Shown here in pieces: positions 11,802 through 24,100 of a DNA stretch of 64,000 nucleotides. Position 1 is the first letter of the stretch, and every line of letters starts with the position of its first letter. The stretch is from contig NC_135197.1 of the NCBI RefSeq assembly GCF_050948175.1, positions 5,722,501-5,786,500 on the forward strand, in the 5' to 3' direction. Both the position numbers and the translations under genes were made by a program. Under the pieces are notes generated by a model, which was not told the origin of the DNA, did not search any database, and saw nothing but the letters and a program-made list of their open reading frames with translations. This DNA is from Xylocopa sonorina. Lineage: Eukaryota > Arthropoda > Insecta > Hymenoptera > Apidae.

Positions 11802-14800
11802 ATGTGGACGAACCATTTGATAGTGGGTGAGTTTCATGAAATAACATTTTCCTTCTACAATTCTTGTTTATACCAGTTGGCGGATATCTCCCAAGATTAT
11901 TCGTGTTTTTTTTTTATTTTTATTTATAATGTTTCTACGAAGAAATCCCCACAGGCACGTTAATCGTACATACGAGCACAAACACTGAGAGTTTACGCGC
12001 GAATTCGAGCGAAGATACATTACGATTTGTCGTATCCTTTTTTCCTTTTTTTTTTTGTAAAATATTAGAGGATAGTGAGTGCTGTGTGTTTTTTAAATCT
12101 AAATTTGCTATAATATTTTATATTCTCTGTTATAGTGAAATTTGTATTACCTTTTTTAATCTTGCAAAGAAAGCGTTTTACATTGTATCTGTTAAATGTA
12201 CACCAACGTTTAAAGTAACCATGGGTATATTTTAAACGATAGAATTTTATAATTATATATATATATATATTCGTCCGATTGTAATGAAGCTTGTACGTTA
12301 ATTGCACTGATAGTTGTGCTAGCGAATCTACCCTCGTTTAATTAATTTTACACGAAGCAGTAATAGTGGCAGATCGTACTTACTCTATAAATCGATATTA
12401 ACGAGTGTACGTATGAAATATATCTTTTACTCTTTTACCTTTAGCTGTAATTTCTATTCAATATCTATAAAGTGGGAACGACATTATAATGCAAAGTACC
12501 AAATATTCGACAAACTGTGATATACGTATATACCTACACATGTTGTACAGAAAAACGTAAAATCGGGGGAAAAACTCACGATATCCCTTTATGCTATATG
12601 TCGTTTATCGCTTTACGCTGTTCAAGTCCGCTAGAACTTTTCCGACCTCGAAACAGTAACCGAGCTTGAATAGTTAGATACGAATGGAACGTGCTTTATC
12701 GATTGTTTCGAAGGCGATCAAGCGCACTACCCGGGGTGAGTGTGCAGACGATGAAAACACGAGGATATCGTAGCGACACGCATTAGCGCAGATAAGGGTG
12801 GATATACACGGAACGTGTCGTTGACGACAAAACTGTCTTGGCACGATATAATATACGTATACTTTGCTTCAGTATAGCGAACGTCGATTTATACCACTCT
12901 GATACGACATTCCATTGTATCCGGGTATGTCTTCTATGCAAATATTGCTGCATAAATATTTTGTAACAGTATATTATATGCAGAAACGTATTTTATGCTT
13001 AAATGATAAGTGTCATATTTTTTTTTTAATAGCAATCGTTGCAAATAAAATGATTAGTTGGATTTAATACGTGACGGCACAAGATTAATGGATTAAAAAA
13101 TGGGTGGTTTCTGTGTGTGCGTGGATGTTCATTCATGCGTGTTTCATTAGATTGGGAACGTGACGCGTTCAAGTGAAAAATTGCAGGCCGTTTTTGTCGT
13201 CAACGAAACGCCACAAGTGTGTAACGTTGTATCGCGTAATTGTTCCCGTAGATTCTATTACATAGATGTTTCTAAGAAACGAATACTTTAGAATTAATTA
13301 CGTTAGCATTTATGCGTACGATCGCTGCCCCTGTGCACGAGGTACGTACCAGTTAGTTTCTAAATCTTGGGTAAACGTGATGGAAGTTTCGACGAATGGT
13401 CTTTCATTATTAATCACATACTTTCCGCACATGCCACAACAAAGTCACGCCGCATTATGGAAGGTATGAAATTAGAATAAAATGTGCATTCATGATTTGT
13501 GCATTGTGACATTTTCACACGATTCAGATCTCCTGAATTCATGTAACAAAATACTTGAATACGAATCGTTTCTCAACACACAGAGATAAATTTAAAAGAG
13601 ATATTCAGTGCGAATACGTATTTGTATCGCTATCATTCTATAACTCGAATAATCAGAGAATTCTGTCGCGTAAGTCGTAAACTATTGACCTATTCTACTT
13701 CCACGTTCATCATCGGGTTTAACGAAATACGCGTTTCAAAGTGAACAACAGTGTTATTTATATTAAATTCTACTCTACTCGTTCTAGTATTTCATGTAAA
13801 GCAATAATAACTCGAAGAACACGGTTATTAAAAAAATACACGTCACGTTGATATTTCAGTCAACTATTAGCACTACTATACTACTTGAGTCAAAGTTTCG
13901 GCTATCAAGATGCCCATATCGTACAAAGTTAGCAACATCGAGTGATAAAGATTTTTCAAAAAGTCAACGTACCATAAAAAAGATATTTGGATGTCAAGGT
14001 ATTCTAACGTTTGTACTTTCACAAGTGAAACTATTCTAGACGCAGCCACGACGATGAACAGTCGTCGTGAATAGCAAAGGTAGTAGCAGTAGGAATAATA
14101 GTGGGTAGTCCTAGCAGTGTGCACCCCTTTTTTTGTTCGTCATGATTATCATTTCGTAGACATTCACAGTTAAGATAATCGTTGTCACCGTCTAAAGCAA
14201 TGGCCAATGTTTCGTTTCAGCGGCAATTGTACTCGCGGTTGCCACCGTCTGTCGCGCGGAATGCCAGAGTGAGTGATCAAACCAGCTTCGCATCAGTGTC
14301 CTTGTTGTCAACGTTGTTCCGCAGGGCTTGTTGTCTGAAGATTCAATTTGTTCTTACCATTGTATTTTTTGTTCTTTTTTCCTTTCTCTTTTAATAATCC
14401 AATTGCACAAGACTGTCGAACAGATTATACTTTTACGCTCTATGTCTTTCTGCTTATAATTTCTATTCGATATACTCAGTTTGCCTACCTTTTCAATTTC
14501 TTTTTCTTCTACGATTAATGGTATTTGGGATAATTGATTTTCATTAGACATACGAATGAAATTAAAGCGCTTGAATACTTTCCTATTTTTGTCTTCTATT
14601 TCTTTATCGGTTAACGACTGAGAAGCGCTCGACCTCATCGTGGTTGTGTTTTACAGGTCGTTCTATTTACTGCTACGAGTGCGACTCGTGGACGGATCTC
14701 AGATGCAAAGATCCGTTTAATTACACCGCACTTCCGAGGGATCAACCGCCTCTGATGACTTGCAAAGGCTGTTGCGTGAAATTGGTTCGCAACGCGAAGT

Positions 14801-15132
14801 CGCGTAAGTAACAGAAATAAGTAGCGTGTCGAAATTTCGATAGAGTGACCGACTACCTTTCGTCTGTGTTCGCAGCGTACGAGAGCGTCAGGCGGACCTG
14901 CATTTCGCAGCTACAAATAAACTTATTCATGGTGGACCACGTGTGCATGATGGAAAGTACCGGCACTGGTCACATGTGCTTCTGTGAGGAGGATATGTGC
15001 AATCGTGTCTCCCCGACCTCGTGTTCGAATCCCTTACTCCTGCTGATCCTCTCGACCATCCTTGTACTGCGCTCGGTCGTCTTAGGGAGCCCAGCTTGCT
15101 TTGTAGAACGTTGCAATGATCACGTCGTATAA
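11802..15132 (+). CDS. qvr: quiver/sleepless, UPAR/Ly6-domain glycoprotein
   Basis: In flies this GPI-anchored neuronal protein binds and boosts the Shaker potassium channel and promotes sleep (established knowledge). Four coding exons join in phase: 11802-11826, 14221-14268, 14657-14803, 14876-15132; 158 aa, about the same length as the fly protein. The tiny first exon and the second make a signal peptide (MWTNHLIVAAIVLAVATV, cleavage near Ala21-Glu22). The mature part shows the three-finger Ly6 pattern: RSIYCYECDSW, RCKDPFNYTALPRDQPP, MTCKGCCVK, then a long conserved loop ISQLQINLFMVDHVCMM and the closing HMCFCEEDMCN. Asn46 in NYT is an N-glycosylation sequon. A hydrophobic run (LLLLILSTILVL) after SPTSCSN fits a GPI signal, but unusually about 20 further residues with two Cys follow it. 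The first intron is about 2.4 kb. The near-invariant Ly6 core makes the call firm. Confidence 0.95.
11827..14220 (+). other. qvr: first coding intron of qvr
   Basis: Intron running from gtgagt at 11827 to tttcgtttcag at 14220. It is AT-rich, holds a (TA)n run at 12254-12270 and no recognised gene. Open frames inside are short. Confidence 0.7.
12254..12270. repeat. (TA)n microsatellite
   Basis: Seventeen alternating T/A bases inside the first coding intron of qvr. Confidence 0.8.
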
Positions 15133-15446
15133 CACTAATTTTACTCGATTCACCCCGCCAGTGATTTCCGATTCATATCCTTTCGTAGAGTTTTAGTTTT
15201 AGCCGGCGACCAATACTCACGTCGGGACGAGCGATTTTTTACAAACAAAACAATTCGCGATCGATCGATCATTGAAAACGGAGCGCAAAAGTTGGCGTTT
15301 GATAATCATTAACGTTCGACGATTCTTCAAACTTTCTTCTTCGAAAATTGTTGCACTTAGTATCGCTCATCCCGATCCTGTCTTGGATTTAGACAATAGC
15401 AAAAAATCGCGATCGTGTTTTGTGTAGTCAAATCATTCGATTCTCT

Positions 15447-15466
15447 TTCTCTCTCTCTCTCTCTCC
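15447..15466. repeat. (CT)n microsatellite
   Basis: About ten CT units, flanked by imperfect CT/TTTC sequence from 15441 to about 15476. Confidence 0.85.
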
Positions 15467-18400
15467 TTTTCTCTCTTTATCTATCGCTGTCATGATTTTA
15501 TCACTTGACCCTTTTTTTCGTTTGATAACTCCTTGGATAGATCGTTGATACCTTTCAGATGAATTTTGAACGAGCGAGGAAGAGTTCTTGTTTGCCTCGA
15601 TGGGGAATAAGTAACGACGTGGCATAAATTATTTTTGGAGATGTTTATTTCGATTAGCCGCCTCGAATCAATCAAACAGAGAAATCAAATTCGAACTGCC
15701 AGAAATTCGTGCGTTTCTTAAATCGTATCGCAGTGATTTCGTTCAGATTAATCTGCATGCATTCGAGAATCTATTGGGAACTATTGATTCGTTTCTTTTG
15801 ATATCTCTTTTTACTTATAGCATTCGATGCACCTTATAGTTAGAATTTCCGTTGCCCTTTTCATCGTCGTTAGTCTCTGAAAATTTCGAACATTCCTCAC
15901 GGTTCATCGAACCGTGATCCTCCCAATACCCACGATAAAATAGTACAATCATCCATCATAATGTGATACTCTGGAATGTTTTTCATTTAACGTTCTCATT
16001 GGCTTGTTATCTACCTCTGTTCTGTACCAGGTTCGTCGTGTCTCGAAACGAACGTAGATCACGAGAATACGTAACCGTAGGTATATAGAATATTTGCAAC
16101 GTTGTTCGATCATCGCAAGCCCTAGGACTTGTAATGTATGCCTCGACAGAGTTAATTCACACGTTTACTCGCTTTCCCATTGCGCGCGGCACCTTGCACT
16201 GGGAGTGACGGACCTTCTCCTAACAATTATCTCGAAGTGACGGAGGATAATCCCATATCCCATCGAGACACGGAGTGAAACGCGGTAAATGTTAGCTCGA
16301 AACTGTAGAACTCTATCGTTAAAGATTTCTCTTGCTTGCTACCTTTAAATTCGCTACTCGTACCGACAGATCGCATTCTATGCTTGGCACCCGTTTAATA
16401 CACGATCGATTTGTATTGTTTAAAATAAGAGCTATCGCCAATCTTATTGCTTTCAAGGATCAGCAGACAGGCGACAATATTTAAACGCATCGGTAACTTT
16501 GTAAATAACCATTTATTAAGGAGACGTTACAAGGATGATATTGTTATTTCCTATATATATATATCGAGAATTCTTAAAGCTTTCAGAAAATTGATTTTAG
16601 ACGTAGTATAAATTGAAGATTTCTACGCTAGTCTCATTTACGACATTCGATATCTATACGCACAGTTTGATTCCCATTCGATCGAACGAATCATTCCGTA
16701 TTCGACGGAAGACGAGCTGTCGGCACGTGAATCACTCTCTGTTTCATGTTATACGTTCCGTGTCTGAATGATTGTCGTACTGTCCATCCGTACACTGTTC
16801 TTCGTCACTGACGCCCATCCCGCCCCTTTTGAACGTTTATCCATTTGCCATTTCTGACGAGACACCGGTGTTTCGCGCCTCATGCACCATAAGACAGCGA
16901 TACGGGAATGGGCCATGGTACACGGAGCTTAAACGTAGACTACGGTCAGGCCGCATGGTTTCGGCATGTCCATCCGCCAGCAACGTCGTGTGAGAAAAGC
17001 AGCGGCTGCAGACGACGAGCATCGACGCCGGCATTTTTCGAGTTCTGCGTTTCCTCAGAGTTTGACAGCGCGCGTGTGCCTTTCACGATCGGTTCCGCTG
17101 GAATTTTGTCTGTTAAAGTCCGCGGAGGTTCGAACGAAATGAGAAGAATGCTCGATCGAGGGTTCTGACGACGGTTCAAAGGCACGCGCACGCCAAATGT
17201 ACCACGGTAATGTTAGCGAGTTCTGCAATCACGCAATCTAGCAGGAGCGTGTTCGCACGTAGAGAGGAGCGAACTCGAGTGCATGGATTGTAGCACTTTC
17301 AATGATAGTGTGTTAACAGCGACGAGACACGCTTTTACAGTTCGATAGGAATTGTGTGTGTCGTCCACGTTATCTTAGCGACACTTTGTTCACTTCCTTT
17401 CCTCTGGCCCGCGCGACCCTTCGCGTCGCCGTGCAACACCTTGCATGACAATTGCATGAATCTGTTGTTAGTATTTTTGCGAAAGACTATGAGAATTCCA
17501 TGCCCGTAGTCGTTGCTTCGACTGCGAGACAGACTTTGCAACATCCAAGTATTCGATGTATTATACGATTTTTGCAATATCTAAAAAATCATACTAAGAG
17601 CGGATGTGCGACTACCAAATGAATGAGTTTGCAATACAATGGAATGAGAAGAGTCTGTTCGCTGGACGGGGCACGGCTCTAAGACAGCAACCCGAACACG
17701 ATACCTTCCAACCCGACGAATGCAACGCGAGGCAGATCGAACTAAAAGAAATAAAGCACAACGTGGGCCTTCAGCTTCGATCGTGCCACGCCATCTTGTC
17801 GCAACATGGCGGCGGACCCGCGCGCGCGCGCTTCTCCCAGGCTTGCCCGCGTAATACGCGCGATCATCTCGAGGATCCCGCGGCACCAAACGCGGAACAC
17901 GTAACCGATTAACGCGACGTCTGACTCGTACGACGCTGTCTCGTGGATCGGTGCTTTCGATCACCGCAGGGTACGAATGACGATGTCTTGAGGGTACGGC
18001 TGGCACGGCCAAGTTGAACGCGCATGTCCTCACAGAGAGGCTTCCGGTGTGGAGCCTCTTGCCAAACAAGCTTCGGTGCTTGCGTCCAAAAGCGAGCTAA
18101 CCGGTGTTTCTCTGGCAAGCCATGCGGCTCGTGTCGCGTCATTTGTTCATTGTCGCACGCGCGGCTGCGAGGCTACATCTCTCCTTGCTCATACTCGCGT
18201 TTATTCTGTCTCTATAAGTTTCTCATTGCGCGATCGAACCGCTAACCGTCTGCTCAGCTCGCGTCATCCTTCGGTCCCGAACGACCGCTCAGGATGATTT
18301 ATGATTTGCGATCGTTGGTAAAGAGTGGACATTACCAAACGTTTCATACGTACATATTCTATAAACGCTTTCAAGCAATTTGCTTCGAGTAATGGATAGT

Positions 18401-19417
18401 CACATTGGGTGGTATGAAAGTGCGTCTCGAGAACGAAGCAGACAGGACAGGGGGGCTGCAATGATAACACTGAATCAATCAGCATGTGACACGGGTGATT
18501 CCTCATTTTTTATGTTTGGCCTCGCAGCTGGAAAGAATCCACGTAACGCTACCGTTAAAAATCTAATACTTTAAGCGAAGTAATGACGGATGCGCTGACG
18601 ACGAATCTCGAACAGTTCGATGGAACACGAAATGGATCTGATGATTTTTCGTAACTGTATCCAGTTCGCTGGTTCACTGCGTTTCAAATGGTTCAAAATA
18701 AAGATCAGATCTCAGATCCATTCATTTCGATTGCGGCTGTTTTGGTTTCGAAACAGAGAAAGACACAGGATCGGTACATTTTTTAGTTCGCCTATCTACA
18801 CGAAAGCTGACGCCCAAGTGCTTGCATACGAAACGGGGACGATTATTATCGGTGTACACTTTTGTCTGTTAATTAATCGATGTTTACATGCGCCGAGATG
18901 TCAACCTATATATCGATATGCTCTACGCTCTTTTATCTCGATGTTAATGAACATTGGGCATAACTGAATGGTGTATGATGAATATGTATTTTACGATGCA
19001 AGTGTCTCAAGAATCCCCCTCTGTCTCTACGTGTCGATGTGTATCGATTTGTATGATCGTTGCCCCCCCAGAGGTTTGCTAATTTTTTCTGACTTATTGG
19101 TTCTCCGTTGGTGTCAGTTTCGTTGATTTAAAACGACCACTAGAGTACATTCGATGGCATGAACTGATGATGTTTCGTTAGCAAAGTAGCGTTTTTCAAG
19201 TATAATTTGGCACGTAATTTCTTTCTACCCCATTTTTGCTCCGAACGGACTGTCGATTGTTAGCATAATTCGTATGTTTCTTATTATTTAAAGGTATATA
19301 TTTATATATATATTCGTTCCAAACTCGTATAAGTAAATAAATACATATCTAATTTGTAAAGAAAATGGAGATATGTATCGGGCATCTCGTTGCTTCGTTC
19401 AATTAAGACGCGTCGGT

Positions 19418-19494
19418 TTAACCCTTTGTACGCTGCAATTGAAATTACAGCGAAGTTTGAATAATCGAACGGGCATTAACGAGCAAAGGGTTAA
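19418..19494. mobile_element. miniature TTAA-flanked inverted-repeat element (piggyBac-like MITE remnant)
   Basis: TTAACCCTTTG at 19418-19428 is mirrored exactly by CAAAGGGTTAA at 19484-19494. TTAA target duplications plus CCC...GGG termini are the hallmark of piggyBac-type transposons. The interior is only about 55 nt and contains a second small hairpin (cgctgcaatt / aattacagcg at about 19431-19452). No coding capacity. It may be a very short non-autonomous element or a chance palindrome. Confidence 0.45.
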
Positions 19495-21091
19495 CACTTT
19501 CAACTCGTATGAAGGTTCCGGTTACTATTCATTAGTGTGCGGTAACGAATAAAGTACGTTTTATATTATCGCAGTTATTGCCGCAGCTTCTTAACGAAGA
19601 GGAATGTTAAAATCGCAGGTGACAGAGTAAAAGAATTTTTTTTTAATACACATATCGTTGCCTCCGCGGTCTAACAATTCCTCTGCGATAGGTAAGAGTT
19701 ATATCGAACGTTGACTTTGAATGGTTAAGCGCTGTTTAATAGCAATTGTAAAATAGTAAAACGTCCAACAATGGAAATCGAGTCGGCGGGGAGCTTGGAC
19801 TACCTTCGAATAGCTTAAGCTGTTGATAAAGGATCATTTGCCCTAGTGTTTGTTAATTTTTTACCGAAGCTAGTAGAGATGTACGATAAAGAGATATTAG
19901 ACTACGGTTTAACGTTTAAGCAGTGCTTAGCTGTAGTAAATATGAAACATCAAAATTGAACGTGGTACACACCGGTAATAGGGCATGTCACGCTAACGAG
20001 TACACGTTTTGCTACTAACGACACGAGTAATGGATGATGGAGAATTGAACTTTGAGCGGAATTGGATCTGTCATCGTTGATTCTTTTAACGCAAGTATAT
20101 CCTGACCAATACGGAAATAGGATGTCACACGCAAATGTAACTATTTTCATGAATCCTCCTTTCACAAACCTGGACAAATAATAACATGTTATTCCTGTAA
20201 ATTTTTAAAGCGCTGAGAATGTTATTTAAATGGCGCGATATAAATTGTTCCATTTGTAGTTAAAGATGGTAAATGGGCCAGTATATGAGTGTTGCACACG
20301 TAATTGGGGTAAGTGTGTTCAGAATTGGAGACAAGCGAAGCGGTTGTAAGGCCATGTTGTAATTTTATGATTGTTAATACATATAAAATTAGTATAACGA
20401 CTCGCAATATTTACGGGTACGTGGGTACTATCGCGATTTAATTGTTAGCGCGAGATATAATAGAGTATCAGGTACAAACGAGTGAAACTTCGCTCGCGTA
20501 CTATACTGCAAATATATCTGTATGTGTACATATACGTTTTTCCATTCTATTTATGTCGTTTTAATGAAACCATGTTGATATATACATATCGAAGCTATAT
20601 TTTCGTCACGCAAGCCATCACTAATGACAAAAAATAATTTTAAAGTACAGAATTTTCCAATATAGTCACGATAAATCGAATTGCGTTGGGGGCGTGTTTT
20701 TTCGAAACAATGGAAACAAAAATGATCGTGGCCTAGATCGGTCATGTTCAAATTCATTGTCATGTCACGACTCGCAATAAAATTTGTATATTATTGAACT
20801 TATTCTGCGTGTATTCCCCTCACATAATTATTTTATATAAAAAGCAATTTAATCCTTTCAAAGATGTATTAGAATACTTTTAGGCAGTAAGGAAATAAAG
20901 GATGGAATGTATGAGAATAAATAAGGGACGTTTGGCACAGCAAATTCAGATTTATTATCGCAGCTGATTACTTTCTTTCCAACAATTAGTCACGAGGCCA
21001 ACGAGGAGCCGTTTAAAATCCGAGCAACATAAAATCCATCAAAGACACGAACGCGTACGCATAGTCGAGAAGTGACGCGGTACCATTTACA

Positions 21092-21097
21092 TTTATT
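21092..21097 (-). terminator. Hdc: candidate polyadenylation signal of Hdc
   Basis: Plus-strand TTTATT reads AATAAA on the minus strand, 11 nt after the Hdc stop codon. If used, the 3' UTR would be very short; another TTTATT lies at about 20951. Confidence 0.45.
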
Positions 21098-21108
21098 CGG
21101 CTAACCCT

Positions 21109-24100
21109 TTACTCCTTCTTCATGCAATGTTCGCATTTTCTGCAAACAGGCGCGTCCTCCACGCTGCCTTCGTTTCCTTTGGCAGGATTTCCTCCACGTT
21201 GACCGTGCACCGTCGACATATCGCCGGTATATGGACGATGACCAATCGCGGCTATTGTTTCGCTTCTTGGCATATTACTTTCTGTCGAAATCATGGACGT
21301 TAGAGTATTCGAGCAATCCTGGCCACCGATCTTCACGGAACCATTCACTGTGCAATTCGAGCGTGTCTTACAAGACTGCCTTTTCAACGATTTCTCCGCC
21401 TTTTCGAAACCTTGTGCCTCTTGTTGAGCTGTTGAGCATTCCCCAGGATCCTCTAGTAACACAAAATGAAAAAAAGAATCGTCATTTCTACAATTCGTAC
21501 GCTTATTGCTAACAGTGATTCACATTACTTGCCGTTATTGGATTGATTGATATCAGTCTCACTGGTAGCAAGATCCTCGTCTTCTTTTAGCGGCAATTCC
21601 GATGACATTTCTATAGCTGGACGGCAACAAGCGTATCCCTAAAACGTATACAAGGATATACGAACATATTCGATACATGTAACACAATAAAAGCAGTAGT
21701 TCCAATTTACTTGTACGAGATCCATGCGTGAATCCAAAGAAAACTGCTTTCCTGACATTAATATTCCTCGAATTCGACGTCGCATAGCTAAAAAGTCAAG
21801 ATAGAAAGTATTCAGAGGCAATATCGATTAATAAATAATTTGATCAGAGAAGTTACAGTTGAAAGATTAGTTGAACTATTGAAAACGAGATGAAAGTGCT
21901 GTTTGAACGCAGCCTGTTTACGCGCCAACCGTGGAACGAGCGAGTACGACCGAGCGTGGCCGACCGCGCGCGACCGACCAGCCAATGTCGACGAGCGTCA
22001 GTCCACAGTCGCGCGAAGTTTTGGCACGCATCGGACGCACGGGTGTCAAAATGCGTTCCTCGTAATTTTCTACACGCGTAGTGAAAAGTGTGGTGATTCT
22101 GGTGCATGTCTCAAGCATCTGGGACCCTCTAGGAACGTTTATGGATATTTGTAAGTCCTTATTTCGTATTAAACATTCGCATTTGCGAAGTATGTGTACG
22201 CGTCATATCGCAGGAAACTCTATCAAAGGTCACGATTGTTACATTTGCATTCTGTTGGTTTTAACACTTGTAATACATGCTCGTCGATCGTACCGGTGTC
22301 CTCTAATCGAAATTCTGTAATAATAGCTACGCATTTGTCGCGTATCATTTCATTTAGTAAGCTAGTTTTCGTTCGAACACGCGAGTGACGAAATGCAACA
22401 AATCTACGATTTTGCGAACGTGAATCGTGGCCATTGTTAGGTGTTTAACGAATATTCATTAGCAACAGGTTACTGTTACCACTTTCGTATTATCGGTTAT
22501 TGTTGTTTGGCGTATCGCATTTAACGATTAGTGTCACAAATTAAAGTGGATAATTTGAATTTTGTCGTGGACAATGCTGTTTCGTGCATTCGTGACGCTA
22601 GGTGGCGACATCTTTCCGTAAAGAACTCTGTAGGTAATATATAATTATTCCTTAAACTTTAGACAATAAATAAGAAATATTCTTCTCTGTATCTTGATAT
22701 TCGATTATTTCTGTAAAAATGTAGTATCCACTCGGTTGATTGATTACATTTGAAAACGATGTAGTATATATGATTCGCAATTCTCGTTATCTCTTAAATA
22801 CAGATAAGGTAATTCTGAATAAACAAGAATTTCTTTCCTGAATTAAATACAGTAGTGTAGAATGTAAGATAAGGAGAGCACAGATTTCTTGGAATCGAAT
22901 CGTCGATTGTTGTGATTTCCAGTTGTTGTTATTCCGTTTACCTGGGCTGTCTCTAGCCTCGAGTCGTAGTTGTCCAAATGCTTTCGTGCATTCTTCGAAA
23001 ACATCCGCTGTGTCGTAAATAGCAGCGAAACTTCCGTTCACGATTTTTGGTGACATTGGAGAGTTAGCTAATAACAAGCTTGAGCCAAAGTTTTCGTTCT
23101 TCTCCCTGGTATCTGGAAATTCCAAATTCTTCTTGAAATTTAATTTCATTGTCTCCTCTAATATTGTTTTATAGATTTGCGTTATCGTTCTCAATTTTTT
23201 CTTTTAGAATTATGTTTTAAAGCTATAATAGTTACGTACTGTTAAATGAACATAAAATAAATAATATGAAATTATATAAGTAGTTGGAAACTCGTCTTAC
23301 CTGAGCTTTCTGTATTCCAAAAATTATAGACATGCGTTTTTACTTAAAAAAAAGGAACAAAAAAGAGAAACAAAGTGATTAGAAATAAAATTAGTTATTA
23401 TTCGTTTGTACAAATTATGTGGTATGTATGTATCTTGAATAAGATAAGTGGCTAAATTTAGACATAAAATTAAAATAAAGATCTAATACAAGCTTGCATT
23501 CCCTACATAATTAATTAAGATAAAAGATCAGAAACAAAATTAATTTCAGAGTTTACAAATGACCTAATCGCATGCATACAGTTTGCAGGCTCTAACGTTC
23601 GCCTTCATGTGCGTCAGCAGCATTAATAGTACGATTATCAAAACACTGTTAGTATGATTCATACATCATTTGTTGAATGAATTTTCAATAAATGATAAGA
23701 ACTATCTGTAGTAATATTGTGTCTTATTATTTAATAAACGAAAGGTTTCTTTATACGTAGAATTCCAATTTCACTTCTCGATGGACAGATAGAAAAAAAG
23801 AAAACGCAAAGTTCCGTTTATCTAGAAAGTCTGAAACAGAATCGTATTTTTAATGAAGATCGAGCTTACGCCTCGTACGTGTCAGAGTAGCATATGAAAG
23901 TTAATATGTGTAATGTTTACCTTGACAGTTTAAAAATTACACGAAATTGACTGTATCAAGTCAGTTGATACACCATTCGATTTCGCGTTACCTGCAAGTG
24001 GAACTTTAGCACGAACAGGGGAAGTCGAAATATCTCCCAAAATTTCATTCGCAGTGTTTCGTATCTCGGCCCAGTCTCGTAATATATCCTCGTTGGTCGT

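Larger units (their letters stand above)
15133..21091. other. intergenic / probable long 3' UTR of qvr; no protein gene recognised
   Basis: Nearly 6 kb between the convergent qvr and Hdc stop codons without a recognisable coding exon. Plus-strand AATAAA words at 19336-19341, 19548-19553 and 20776-20781 are possible qvr poly(A) signals; the last is followed by a T-rich tract. The stretch contains a CT microsatellite, a TA run near 16552, a GC-rich patch at about 17.6-18.3 kb, and a TTAA-flanked inverted repeat at 19418-19494. Open frames in the GC-rich patch on both strands look like by-products of composition. Confidence 0.45.

Noticed and set aside
17581..18069. 162-residue minus-strand frame in the GC-rich patch
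   Set aside because: Arg/Val/Ser-rich, overlapped by open frames on the other strand, no recognisable domain; GC richness lowers stop frequency.
22787..23194. 135-residue minus-strand frame taken as a gene of its own
   Set aside because: Its middle part is an Hdc exon (22942-23112); the ends are intron read-through.
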